Origin: Frateuria aurantia DSM 6220
GTDB lineage: Bacteria; Pseudomonadota; Gammaproteobacteria; Xanthomonadales; Rhodanobacteraceae
Direction of reading: 5' to 3'
Assembly (NCBI RefSeq): GCF_000242255.2
Contig: NC_017033.1
Location: forward strand, 2,925,110 to 2,989,109
Length of the DNA stretch: 64,000 nucleotides
Shown piece after piece: positions 28,301 to 36,619 of this stretch. A program made the translations under genes and the position numbers. The notes below the pieces were generated by a model. It was not told where the DNA came from, did no database searches, and saw only the letters and a list, made by a program, of their open reading frames with translations. Within the stretch, counting starts at the first letter, position 1. Every line of letters starts with the position of its first letter.

Positions 28301-29161
28301 AAGCTTGGCGGCAGCCTCAAACTGGACACCGCAGCGATCGATATTTCCAAACTGCCGGGTGCAGGGGCCCAGCAGGCCTCGTCCGACGTGGTGGTGCTGG
28401 GTGCGCCCCCCGTGCAGGCCGATCCCGGACTGCCCATATCGGCTCAGGTGCTGGTCGATCTGGGCAAGCATACCGATCTGACCGGCATGGGACTGGACGG
28501 CCATCTCAGCGGCCAGCTCACCGTACTTCAGACCCCGGGACATGATCCGGTCGGTCAGGGACAGATCACGGTGGATGGCACCTACAAGGCCTATGGCCAG
28601 AACCTGAGCATCGAACATGGCCAGGTGCTGTTCGCCAGCACCCCGCTGGACAACCCCGGACTGAACCTGCAGGCCATCCGCAAGATCAATACCAATCTGA
28701 CCGTCGACGATGGGCAGCGGGTCGGTCTGGCCATCACCGGCACCGCCCAGAAGCCGGTAATCAATCTCTACTCCAATCCGGCCATGGACCAGAGCGATGT
28801 GCTGTCCTACATGACCACCGGCAAACCGCTATCGCAGCTCAACAACGGCGAAAGCAGCATGGTCAACAGCGCAGCCCAGGCCCTGGGATCGGTGGCCGGC
28901 AATTATCTGGCCAAGCATATCGGCTCCAAGCTCGGCATCGACGAGATCGGGGTGTCCAGCAGCGATGCGCTCAACGGCAATTCGGCCTTCACCGTCGGCA
29001 AATACCTGACACCGCGACTGTATCTGAGTTACGGCATCGGCCTGTTCGAATCCGGTCAGGTGGTGACGCTGCGCTATCGCATCAGCCGGCGCTGGAATGT
29101 CGAGGCGCAAAGTGCCACCGAATTCAGTCGCACCAGCCTGAATTACCGGCTGGAGCGTTGA
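25352..29161 (+). CDS. tamB: Translocation and assembly module protein TamB
   Basis: A 1269-residue protein with one N-terminal membrane helix (about 20-40, LRIVAGLLAVIVLGLGWLLG), a very long beta-helical periplasmic body and the C-terminal TamB (DUF490) domain. The body is built of alternating hydrophobic patterns extremely rich in Gln and Leu (many QLQLD and GQLxL repeats), as expected of the AsmA-like groove proteins thought to move phospholipids between membranes. The C-terminal end shows DQSDVLSYMTTGKPLSQL, KLGIDEIGVSS and FTVGKYLTPRLYLSYGIGLF, conserved in TamB. It pairs with TamA in the outer membrane. The Gln richness is higher than usual. Confidence 0.95.
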   Translation: MSESTPPVVPAVRPRPLRLILRIVAGLLAVIVLGLGWLLGTESGLQTLAARLPGLSAGTVNIGQAHGRLLGPLDLHDIRYDDGHGTQVRVRQLQLDWRPLALLRGRLHILRLQTGASSVALVSQPETAPTPSTPFEMPEKAPFGLRIDQLQLGPVDLQQDGKSLLKTRRLDLAGSWLGHQLTLARLDLDAEPGQASLHGQLRLGKVIRGRLQAQVQWQLGEQALAATLDAHAADADAHLDLDLTAPTAVHLQLQINQLQHHAWQGQLNMPPAMLAKLGLDGPIRQFALALDASGDDRGGQARGRLDLDQIPILLDPMQLGYQPASQLLDIRQLHLHSPKLAGIIDLSGQLGLGGSEPSGHLALHWQDLALPADWVGQAMSSAGQLKLDGGASQFAAVGQLDLGPAGRLAHLQLDLQGNPQHLDIRQLDIRQQGQGGQLQASGQVDLQPTTRWSLQLAARGFDPGVWLHDWPGSLNLKLDTEGQLAGDLPVARLNLDQLQGRLRDRPISGKGQLQIDPQQVLSGQLNLASGQSRIRLEGQPGRSNQLLLVLSAPQANDWLPEARGRLNAQARYQGKLQSGQLQLQLHGEGLSYLDNHIGTLGLNADVPDVSRIGGKISLRAANAKASGLAVSRLAVDADGNEKNHRLQLQLTGKPLSAELQASGSYRQSQWQGQLSQLHLDLQGLPRWSLQKPVDLHYAQAGFRSSELCLVAGEPRICASASQNAKTGLDASYHLHALPLAMLLNAAGMADLPVSISGILEGDGKIHRTPAGQLDGQATLHAPGGQIHYLEQPDQPLINYGPVQLQARLQPRNQQLNLHARFSDASHDQGHIDGQVQLHPVTQALTGELAFALPSLNFVSMLSPQLAAVHGHAQGRLRLGGKLDHPTVVGEAALQDFGAEVPVAGIKLEQGQLALNMLPDGQASLQGQLKSGSGSLQIQGQLGLDSHSPSHVSIRGSQFTAADIPAAKVTISPDLSIDYLPTGLKLGGSLKLDTAAIDISKLPGAGAQQASSDVVVLGAPPVQADPGLPISAQVLVDLGKHTDLTGMGLDGHLSGQLTVLQTPGHDPVGQGQITVDGTYKAYGQNLSIEHGQVLFASTPLDNPGLNLQAIRKINTNLTVDDGQRVGLAITGTAQKPVINLYSNPAMDQSDVLSYMTTGKPLSQLNNGESSMVNSAAQALGSVAGNYLAKHIGSKLGIDEIGVSSSDALNGNSAFTVGKYLTPRLYLSYGIGLFESGQVVTLRYRISRRWNVEAQSATEFSRTSLNYRLER

Positions 29162-29201
29162 GCCGGCAACGGCGTTCCAGCATGTCAATGACAGATAGAT
29201 C

Positions 29202-29222
29202 CGCTGCCCTGCGGCGGCAGCG
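29202..29222. terminator. Possible terminator between convergent tamB and murD2
   Basis: CGCTGCC and GGCAGCG form a 7-bp stem around a CTGCGGC loop in the 79-bp gap between the two convergent stop codons. No T-run follows on either strand, so this is a weak call. Confidence 0.35.
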
Positions 29223-29240
29223 CGATCCTGCACGATCGCC

Positions 29241-30620
29241 TCAGGCCAGCCCCATGCCCTCGATCATCGTGGCCGATTCGGCCGCAAAGCCGGCCAGCTC
29301 GGCAAACCGACGGCCTCGAGCGGCATAATCGGAAAACTGGTCGAAGCTGGGGGCGCCTGGCGACAGCAGGATCGTGTCGCCTGCCGGAGTCAGTGCCCGC
29401 GCGCAGTCCACGGCTGCAGCCAGGTCGGCTCGCGATTCCAGCCGGCCGCGATAATCAGCCGTCCGCAATGCCTCCGCGATGCGGGGGCCGTTGGCCCCCT
29501 GGGTGATGATCAGCGCGGGCGCCTCCTGCTGCACTTCGTCGATGAAATGACTCCAGTCCAGGCCCCGCTCATGACCGCCGACAATGACGGTGACCTCGCC
29601 ATCCGGCAGGCTTTGCAAGGCCGCCAGAGTGGCCTCCGGGGTGGTGCTGATCGAGTCGTTCACCCACTGCCGGCCATCGCGCAGGCCTAGCGCCTGCAGG
29701 CGATGCGGCAAGGCACGGAAAGTCGCCAGTGCCGGCGCCGCGGCCATCGCGTCATGGCCCATCAACTCCAGTGCTGTCAGCGCCGCACAGGCATTCAAGG
29801 CATTGTGCAGACCCGGCAAGGCCAGCCGGGCACGCTCGAATATCCGCTGCCCTCCCCGCCAGATGGCCTCGTCACGGACATGCCAGCCCTCGGGCTGACC
29901 GAACAGGCTGAGTCCGGCATGCCCGCCCAGACGCTCGCGCAGTACCGGTGAACTCGCCGGCAGCAGCAGCTGGCGCGCCACCTCGGCCAGGGCCAGCTTG
30001 TCTTCGACATAGCGCTGGCGCGAGCCATGCCAGTCGAGATGCTCTTCGTAAAGACTGACGATCACGGCCAGCTCCAGCGGACCGGCCTCCCGGGTCTGGA
30101 AGCTGGACAGCTCCAGCACCCACAGATCAGCCTCGACCGCATCGACTTCCAGCAGGGGCAGACCGATATTGCCGGCCAGTACTGTCGCCAGTCCCAGGCT
30201 GCGGGCCAGATGAGCCAGCATCGCGCTGGTGGTGCTCTTGCCCTTGGTCCCCGTCACCGCCACCACCCGGGCCTGGGGATGCCGGGCAAACCACAACGCG
30301 GTGCCCGACGTCACCAGGCTGCCGCGGCGTCTGGCCTCCAGCAGGGCCGGCACATAAGCCGAGATGCCCGGCGACTTGACGATGATGTCCCAGCCAGCCA
30401 GCAGCTCGGCATCCACCGGGCCATCGAGTACCCGCAGTCGGGCATCGAAAGCCAGCACGGCCTCGCGCTCGGCCTCGCTGCACAACACCGCCAGCTGCAG
30501 GAAAGGCAGCTGGGGACGCAACAGCTCCAGCACAGCCCGGCCCTCGCGTCCGAAACCCCAGACCAGCACCCGGCGGCCTTCCAGCGGACGGCCGTCGATC
30601 TTCAACTCAGACATCCCCAT
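29241..30620 (-). CDS. murD2: UDP-N-acetylmuramoyl-L-alanine--L-glutamate ligase (MurD2)
   Basis: A 459-residue Mur ligase. The N-terminal UDP-binding domain begins GRRVLVWGFGREGRAVLELL, the ATP-binding P-loop is VAVTGTKGKSTTSAML (about residue 122), followed by WVLELSSFQT and a C-terminal domain with VNDSISTTPEATLAAL. It resembles MurD, but the N-terminal domain and its place right after murL identify it as MurD2, shown in Xanthomonas oryzae to add L-Glu (rather than D-Glu) to UDP-MurNAc-L-Ala. MurL then turns the terminal L-Glu into D-Glu. The start is 6 bp after the murL stop, with an alternative ATG two codons later. The assignment over ordinary MurD rests on context. Confidence 0.85.
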   Translation of the reverse strand: MGMSELKIDGRPLEGRRVLVWGFGREGRAVLELLRPQLPFLQLAVLCSEAEREAVLAFDARLRVLDGPVDAELLAGWDIIVKSPGISAYVPALLEARRRGSLVTSGTALWFARHPQARVVAVTGTKGKSTTSAMLAHLARSLGLATVLAGNIGLPLLEVDAVEADLWVLELSSFQTREAGPLELAVIVSLYEEHLDWHGSRQRYVEDKLALAEVARQLLLPASSPVLRERLGGHAGLSLFGQPEGWHVRDEAIWRGGQRIFERARLALPGLHNALNACAALTALELMGHDAMAAAPALATFRALPHRLQALGLRDGRQWVNDSISTTPEATLAALQSLPDGEVTVIVGGHERGLDWSHFIDEVQQEAPALIITQGANGPRIAEALRTADYRGRLESRADLAAAVDCARALTPAGDTILLSPGAPSFDQFSDYAARGRRFAELAGFAAESATMIEGMGLA

Positions 30621-30626
30621 GACCGC

Positions 30627-31982
30627 TCAGCACGGCCCCTGGATCACCGCCAATGCCGGCAGCAGCCGTGCCGGCAGCTGATGCTCGGACGAAGCCTGCA
30701 GCCAGGGCTCCATGGCCAGGCCGGCAGGGTCGAGCTGTGGCAGGATCTCGCTGACAAAGCGTGCCACCAGCGCATCTTCACGCCATTCCGGGCGCTGGCC
30801 CAACGCATGCATCGCCGCGCGGGCTTCGCCACCCTCGCCCACACATTCGAAGGGCTTGTGATCGTGGTATTCCAGCAAGGCATCGAAACCGGCGGTCTGG
30901 CTTTCATCATCCAGCAGATTGCGACCGAAAATGGCCAGCAAGCGAGGCTTGGGCATAAACGGCGCCAAGGCCAGAAACACGAAATGGCATTTCGGACACT
31001 GACCGCACCAGCGATCAGCCGGCCGCGGCCCCAGAATGCGGAAATTGCGATTGCAACTGGAAAACACGTCGAAATAAGCCGAGCCCAGCCGGGCAAAGGC
31101 CCGGGTCACCGCCAGCTCGGCGTAAGGCCGCAGCAGCGAGCAATAGCTCAGATCAGCCGCCAGATGCTGACGGACCCACTGCTGCAGACCTTGCTCGAAG
31201 GCATAGCCCTTGCTCCACTGATGATTCACCGCCTGACCTTCATATTCCAAGGTCGCGGCCGAGGCCGAGCGCTCGTTGGAAAAGGCGATGGTGTCATAGT
31301 CGTAGATCAGCGCGGCCAGCAGCAGAATCGCCGAATTGATGGCCGTCACCGGCACATGGCCGTTCCAGCCGCCCAGCCGGTTCAGCTCGAACAGGCCGGG
31401 AGCCAGTTCACGCTGCAGATGCAGCTGCGGCAGGCCGGTACGCTCGGCGCAGGCCTCGATCAGCGGCGAATGGCTGACCCATACCACGCTGGCTTCGACA
31501 CCGATCTGCCGGATCGCTTCCACCGACACCAGCGAATCCTTGCCGCCACCCAGCGGGACCAGGGTCCGCGACGCCAGACCCAGTGCGGGCGGCACGGCGG
31601 CGCGACGGCCGTTGTGCGGAAAGCGGATCCTGCCGCGCAGATCCAGGCCGTTGCGATAGGCAAATTCGGCCAGTCCGTGCAGATACAGATCGTCCAGCAG
31701 CTCGGCGGTATCCTGATCGGGCAATTCGCCTTCGACCACGATCTGCTCGGGAACGCCGGCCTTGTAGTAGCTGACGCCGACAATCAGATGCAGCAATTGC
31801 AGGGCGGCGGCGAACGCTGCCTCGCGGCCGGCCGGCAAGGCCGGCGCAGCCGGAAACGTGATCCGTTCGATCAGCTCCTCGCCATCGTCAAAGGCATACA
31901 CCAGCTCGGCGACGCCTTCGGCATAGGCATGACGGACAAAACGGAAACGGCGGAATTGGCGTGGATCAGTCAAACAAGTCAC
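30627..31982 (-). CDS. murL: UDP-MurNAc-L-Ala-L-Glu epimerase (MurL)
   Basis: A 451-residue cytoplasmic protein. Near residue 145 it has LVPLGGGKDSLVSVEAIR, a PP-loop-like nucleotide-binding motif of the adenylating alpha-hydrolase superfamily. Near 327 is the Cys-rich segment WCGQCPKCHFVFLALAPF, and AFSNERSASAATLEYEGQAV lies between them. This matches the MurL family, whose Xanthomonas oryzae member uses ATP to epimerise the terminal L-Glu of UDP-MurNAc-L-Ala-L-Glu, replacing glutamate racemase in peptidoglycan synthesis. Such proteins are often labelled only as hypothetical. The immediately downstream murD2 supports the call. A 99-bp gap separates its start from lysAC, transcribed the same way. 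Confidence 0.88.
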   Translation of the reverse strand: MTCLTDPRQFRRFRFVRHAYAEGVAELVYAFDDGEELIERITFPAAPALPAGREAAFAAALQLLHLIVGVSYYKAGVPEQIVVEGELPDQDTAELLDDLYLHGLAEFAYRNGLDLRGRIRFPHNGRRAAVPPALGLASRTLVPLGGGKDSLVSVEAIRQIGVEASVVWVSHSPLIEACAERTGLPQLHLQRELAPGLFELNRLGGWNGHVPVTAINSAILLLAALIYDYDTIAFSNERSASAATLEYEGQAVNHQWSKGYAFEQGLQQWVRQHLAADLSYCSLLRPYAELAVTRAFARLGSAYFDVFSSCNRNFRILGPRPADRWCGQCPKCHFVFLALAPFMPKPRLLAIFGRNLLDDESQTAGFDALLEYHDHKPFECVGEGGEARAAMHALGQRPEWREDALVARFVSEILPQLDPAGLAMEPWLQASSEHQLPARLLPALAVIQGPC

Positions 31983-32081
31983 CTGAAACGATAGGGGCCG
32001 GGTTCAAGACACCGTCGTCCGGCCTGGGCAGGACGACGGATCGGCAAGTACGCATGGTAGCGCGACGATGGCCGCCCTCGC

Positions 32082-34709
32082 TCAGTCGAGCACCACTTCC
32101 TCGCCGCTGTCACGCAGATTGTAGGGCGAGGCCATCACCTTGCCATAGGCGCCGGTCTGGGCGATCAGGATCACATCGCCCTCCTCGGCACTCGGCAGCA
32201 GCCGATCCTGCCCCAGGACGTCACCCGTTTCGCAGATCGGTCCCACCACCTGGTACAAGGTCTCGGCCACCTCGCCTTCGCGGCTGAGATTGACGATCTC
32301 GTGCCAGGCGTCATACAGCATCGGCCGGATCAGACTGTTCATGCCGGTATCCACGCCCAGATATCGCAGCGCACCCTTGCCCTTCTGCTGGGTCACCTTG
32401 GCCAGCAGCACGCCGCTGTCCGCCACCAGGTAACGCCCCGGCTCCATCCACAACTGATATTGCGGATAGACGGCCTTGACCTGGCGCAGCACGGCATCCA
32501 GCGCATCGATGTCCAGAGCCATCTCGTCGGGATGGGCCGGCACACCCAGGCCACCGCCGATATCCAGATAGCTGACGCTGCCGATCCGCTCGGCCAGACT
32601 GGCCAGCTGGCCATAGACCTCGCCCCAGTGGCCCGGATCCAGAATGCCCGAGCCCAGATGGGCATGCAGGCCCCGCACTGTCACGCCATGGGCATCGGCC
32701 AGCTTGAGGAAACTGTCCAGCTGCGCCACCGGCAGCCCGAATTTGCTGCCGCTGCCACCGGTACGGACTTTTTCGTGATGCCCCAGACCGCGCCCCAGAT
32801 CCAGCCGCAAAGCGATCTCGCGGCCGCGAAACAGCTCACCCCAGTGCTCCATGGGGTACAAGGCATCCAAGGTCAGGGTAACCCGGGTCTGCAGCGCCCA
32901 GGCATAGTCCTCGCGGGGCGCGAAATTGGGGGTGAACAGCAACGGCACGGTCTCGTCGACCAGGCCACTGACCGCACGGACTTCGCCCGGGGATACGCAT
33001 TCGAAACCGAAGCCCTCCTCGGCCAGGGCACCGATGATGGCCGGATGAGTATTGGCCTTGACCGCATAATGCAGGCGGTCCACCGCGCTGAGCCGCTTCA
33101 GCCTGCGCGCCTGCTCGCGCACGGTCGGCAGGTGATAGACATAGCGCGGCGTCTGTTCGGCAGCCAGCGCCAGCAACCGCGCGCGCGCCGGCCCCTGCCA
33201 CCATACCGGACCACGGGTCGATGTATCGGCACTTCCGTACAGCACGTCCCAGCGCGGGCCGAACATCGCCGCGTCGTCGGTCCGCATCGCGCCCGCCGAG
33301 ATCAGCAGCTCGTGCAGCCGGGGCAGCAGGCTGTCGACCACGCCTTCGTCGACCACGAAGGTCAGATTGAGGTTGTTCGAGGACTGCGAGATCAGATGCA
33401 CCCGCAGCTGGTCGAATTCGGCCAGCACGCTGGACAGATTGTGCAGCATCGAGCGCATGCCGCGACCGACCAGGGTCACCGCCGCGCACGGAGCGATCAC
33501 CTTGACCCGGCAGACCTTGCTGAGGTCCGTGGCCAGCGCGGCCAAGGCATCGGAATCCAGCAGATTCTCGGTGGGATCCAGTGACACCGTCACATTGGTT
33601 TCGGCCGAACCGATCAAATCCACCGACAAGCCATGGCGCTTGAACTGGTCGAAGACATCCGACAGAAAGCCGACCTGCTGCCACATGCCCACCGATTCCA
33701 TCGAAATCAGGGTGATGTTCTTGCGGGCACTGATGGCCTTGACGCTGACCACCTGCTCGCCGACCTGCGGACCGATCAAGGTGCCTTCGAGTTCCGGCCG
33801 GTTGGTGTCCTTGATCAGCAGCGGCACCCGCGGCTCGCGCAGTGGCGACAGACAGCGCGGATGCAGCACCTTGGCACCGGTGGAGGCGATTTCCTGCGCT
33901 TCTTCGTAGTCCAGGCGCTGCAGCAGCCGCGCCCCAGCGACCTGACGCGGATTGGCGGTGAACATGCCGGCCACGTCGGTCCAGATCTCGACCCGGGCCG
34001 CTTTCAGCAAGGCCCCGAAATAGGACGCCGAGGTATCCGAACCGCCGCGGCCCAGCAGGACCGTACGGCCCTGCCCGGGTTCTCTGGCGATAAAGCCCTG
34101 GGTGATGAAGACATCGCCCCTGGCTGCCAGCGTCGCCGCCAGTACCGGATCGGGCCGGCTGTCCACCATCGCCGACAGCAGCCGGGTCCGCTCGTTCTGG
34201 TTGGGCAAGGGAGCCGCCGTCAGACATTCGCGGGCATCCAGCCACTCCGTCCGCAGTCCGCCAGCCGTCAGAAAGGCCGCGCCCAGTGCACTGGACAGCA
34301 ATTCGCCATGCGCCTGGACCAGCGCCTGCCAGGCCAGCTCGCCCAGACTGCCGGGACCGCTTGCCGCCAGATCACAGAGATCCGCCAGACGCCGCTCCAG
34401 AGCCGCCGGCAAGGGCAGATCCATCTGCGCCAGCAAGGCATGATGGCGCTCGACAATCCCGGCGGCCGCCTCGATCCGTTTTCCCGCCTCGGTCTCTGCG
34501 CACAGATGTTTGAGCGCATCGGTCATCCCCGACAGCGCCGAAACCACGACCAGGACGCGGACGCCCTCGGCACGACGGCTTGAAACAAGTTCCTGGATGT
34601 TCTGCCAGCGGGGCAGTGTCGCGACACTGGTACCGCCGAACTTCATCACCACCCAGGGCGCAGGACCAACAACTGAGGCAGAATCGGTTACATTCACGGT
34701 GCTTTGCAT
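32082..34709 (-). CDS. lysAC: Bifunctional aspartate kinase / diaminopimelate decarboxylase
   Basis: A roughly 875-residue fusion of the first and last enzymes of lysine synthesis. Residues 1-470 are aspartokinase: VVMKFGGTSVATLPRW near the start, GRGGSDTSASYFGALL, then two ACT-type regulatory segments. Residues 490-875 are the PLP-dependent decarboxylase that turns meso-DAP into lysine: the Schiff-base Lys in LHYAVKAN (about 550), a glycine-rich phosphate-binding loop ISYLDIGGGLG-like segment, and the Cys of ICETGDVLGQD (about 825). This fusion is known in Xanthomonadaceae. I start at the ATG of MQSTVNVTDS; a longer frame to 34763 is unlikely. The protein draws meso-DAP from the same pool that peptidoglycan synthesis uses. 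Confidence 0.95.
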   Translation of the reverse strand: MQSTVNVTDSASVVGPAPWVVMKFGGTSVATLPRWQNIQELVSSRRAEGVRVLVVVSALSGMTDALKHLCAETEAGKRIEAAAGIVERHHALLAQMDLPLPAALERRLADLCDLAASGPGSLGELAWQALVQAHGELLSSALGAAFLTAGGLRTEWLDARECLTAAPLPNQNERTRLLSAMVDSRPDPVLAATLAARGDVFITQGFIAREPGQGRTVLLGRGGSDTSASYFGALLKAARVEIWTDVAGMFTANPRQVAGARLLQRLDYEEAQEIASTGAKVLHPRCLSPLREPRVPLLIKDTNRPELEGTLIGPQVGEQVVSVKAISARKNITLISMESVGMWQQVGFLSDVFDQFKRHGLSVDLIGSAETNVTVSLDPTENLLDSDALAALATDLSKVCRVKVIAPCAAVTLVGRGMRSMLHNLSSVLAEFDQLRVHLISQSSNNLNLTFVVDEGVVDSLLPRLHELLISAGAMRTDDAAMFGPRWDVLYGSADTSTRGPVWWQGPARARLLALAAEQTPRYVYHLPTVREQARRLKRLSAVDRLHYAVKANTHPAIIGALAEEGFGFECVSPGEVRAVSGLVDETVPLLFTPNFAPREDYAWALQTRVTLTLDALYPMEHWGELFRGREIALRLDLGRGLGHHEKVRTGGSGSKFGLPVAQLDSFLKLADAHGVTVRGLHAHLGSGILDPGHWGEVYGQLASLAERIGSVSYLDIGGGLGVPAHPDEMALDIDALDAVLRQVKAVYPQYQLWMEPGRYLVADSGVLLAKVTQQKGKGALRYLGVDTGMNSLIRPMLYDAWHEIVNLSREGEVAETLYQVVGPICETGDVLGQDRLLPSAEEGDVILIAQTGAYGKVMASPYNLRDSGEEVVLD

Positions 34710-34864
34710 GCAGCTCTGAAAAAGACAGTTCTGCAGTGTCACGCCGGCGGAGCCGGAATGCAACCCATCGAGCGCATCCTTGGACGTCTAGACACCTCCG
34801 TCCATATCACCATCCATGCCGGCATCCGGCGCGCATCGGTTGCGGCCGGATCCAGCCCGGCATG

Positions 34865-36619
34865 TCAGTCCAGTTTGAACGGGTACAGCGGAGGCAAGCC
34901 CGACGCGGCCTCCTGGTCCGGATGATCGGGACGCCACTGGAATCCGCCGGCAAAAGCCGCAGCCAGGGCCGCGCCATCCACCGAGCCGACGCCATAGCGC
35001 GCACGCTGCAACTCGGCAATCACCTGCGACTGCACGCCCTCCACCAGCGCCTGCTGCAAATCACCCAGCTGCCGGATCGTCCCCCGCTCGGCACGGGCCC
35101 AGGCCAGCAAGGTCTGCTCCTGCCTGGCCAGATCCGTGCCCTGGCAGGCCTGCGCAAAAGCCTGTTGCTGCGCTCCGGGCCTGGCCGCCCGTGTTGCCCG
35201 TGTCGCGACCGACGCAGCCGCATCGACGGACGGGGACAGCGTCGGCTCCTGCCGCGGCTGGGCGCTGGGCTTGCGGCCACGACGACGCCACCAACCCAAA
35301 CCGATCAGCATCGTCAGCAACCACAAGGCCAGCAGGCCATAAGCCAGACCCCGCCAGGGATTGGCCTGTCCGCCAGCCGCCCGGGCCGCGACGGCCGGGA
35401 CCGCGGAGGCCGCTGCGGCCGGTCCGGACGCGGTCGCCGCAGACGCGGGCTGCCCGGCGGCGGCCTGGACATCCAGCGTCTGCGCCGGAATCCGCGCGAA
35501 TTCGGCCTGGTGAGTCCGCAGATTCCACCATTTCACCGTGGTCTCGGGCAGGGTCAGCTTGCCGGCTTGCTGCGGCACGATGGCGAAACGCTGTTCACGC
35601 ACGCCGCGTATGCCCTGACTTGAAGCCTGATCCTGACTGGAAGCCTTGTCGGGATAGACCTGCGCGCCATGAAGATCCGGCAGACTCAGCGCGGGCAAAG
35701 CCGACGCCGGCACGCCCTGGGCTTCCAGCCGCATGCTCACCGTCACCGGCTGTCCTACCGTCAAACCGCCCGATGCCGGCAGACCGCTGAGGCTGAGCTT
35801 GACCTGGCTGGAAGGCAGCCACGTCGAAGAACCCCAGTTGCCAGGTATCGGCGAGACCTGCAGATCGACCGGAGCGGCGACCGCCGTGGCCGGGGTCAGT
35901 GCACCGAAAAATGCGTTCGGATCATCCGGATCCACCACCTGCCCCTGAAAGCGCAGGCCGGGAATGCGAATCGTGCCGGCATGCTCCGCTGTCACCGCAT
36001 AACGACGCTCCACCACGTTGTAGCGACGACCGCCACGAGTGGTCTGGTAATCGGTGTCGCTGCCGATCCGGTGGACATCCAGCCCGCCAACCTGGGGATC
36101 ATCCAGTGCCCCGTTGGCGATATTCACCGCGAAGTACAGACGCAGAGTATAAATCGCCTGCTGCCCGACATAGACGCTGACTGGATTCACGCTGCCTTCC
36201 AGCATGATGCCACGGGCGCCGGTTGCGGCCGCCGTGCCGGTCCGGGCCGGGCTGGCAGCGGCACTGACATCCACGGTCTGCGGCTGGGTGCTCTCGCCGC
36301 CGATCCGCAATGCCGGAATCACCAGATGGCCGGCATGCAGCGGCTGCAAGGCCACGCCCAGCGTGGTGCTGGCACTGCGGACACCATTGACGATCTGGAT
36401 GCTGGAACTGTTGGAGGTCCCTAGTATCGCGAAATCACGCTGCAGCATCGACAAATCGGGCATGGTCAGCTGACTGGAGCCCGTGGCCTGAAGATTCAGG
36501 GTCAGGGTATCGCCCAGCTGCGCCTGATGACGATCAAGACTGGCCACGATATCGGCCCGGGCCAGGCAGGGAGCCAGCACCAGCAAGGCCATGGCCCCGA
36601 AGCGCATGTCAAATCTCAT
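34865..36619 (-). CDS. batD: BatD protein
   Basis: A 584-residue envelope protein: an N-terminal signal peptide (about 1-22, ALLVLAPCLARAD), a large beta-rich periplasmic region of Ig-like repeats, one membrane helix (about 425-445, LAYGLLALWLLTMLIGLGWW), and a cytoplasmic helical tail. Landmarks are VGQQAIYTLRLYF and VVERRYAVTAEHAGTIRIPGLRF, typical of BatD (sometimes called oxygen-tolerance protein). Bat proteins work with a MoxR ATPase and vWA proteins in an incompletely understood envelope stress or chaperone role. The start overlaps the batBC stop (ATGA). Last gene of the operon. There is an Ala-rich segment around 375-425. Confidence 0.92.
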   Translation of the reverse strand: MRFDMRFGAMALLVLAPCLARADIVASLDRHQAQLGDTLTLNLQATGSSQLTMPDLSMLQRDFAILGTSNSSSIQIVNGVRSASTTLGVALQPLHAGHLVIPALRIGGESTQPQTVDVSAAASPARTGTAAATGARGIMLEGSVNPVSVYVGQQAIYTLRLYFAVNIANGALDDPQVGGLDVHRIGSDTDYQTTRGGRRYNVVERRYAVTAEHAGTIRIPGLRFQGQVVDPDDPNAFFGALTPATAVAAPVDLQVSPIPGNWGSSTWLPSSQVKLSLSGLPASGGLTVGQPVTVSMRLEAQGVPASALPALSLPDLHGAQVYPDKASSQDQASSQGIRGVREQRFAIVPQQAGKLTLPETTVKWWNLRTHQAEFARIPAQTLDVQAAAGQPASAATASGPAAAASAVPAVAARAAGGQANPWRGLAYGLLALWLLTMLIGLGWWRRRGRKPSAQPRQEPTLSPSVDAAASVATRATRAARPGAQQQAFAQACQGTDLARQEQTLLAWARAERGTIRQLGDLQQALVEGVQSQVIAELQRARYGVGSVDGAALAAAFAGGFQWRPDHPDQEAASGLPPLYPFKLD

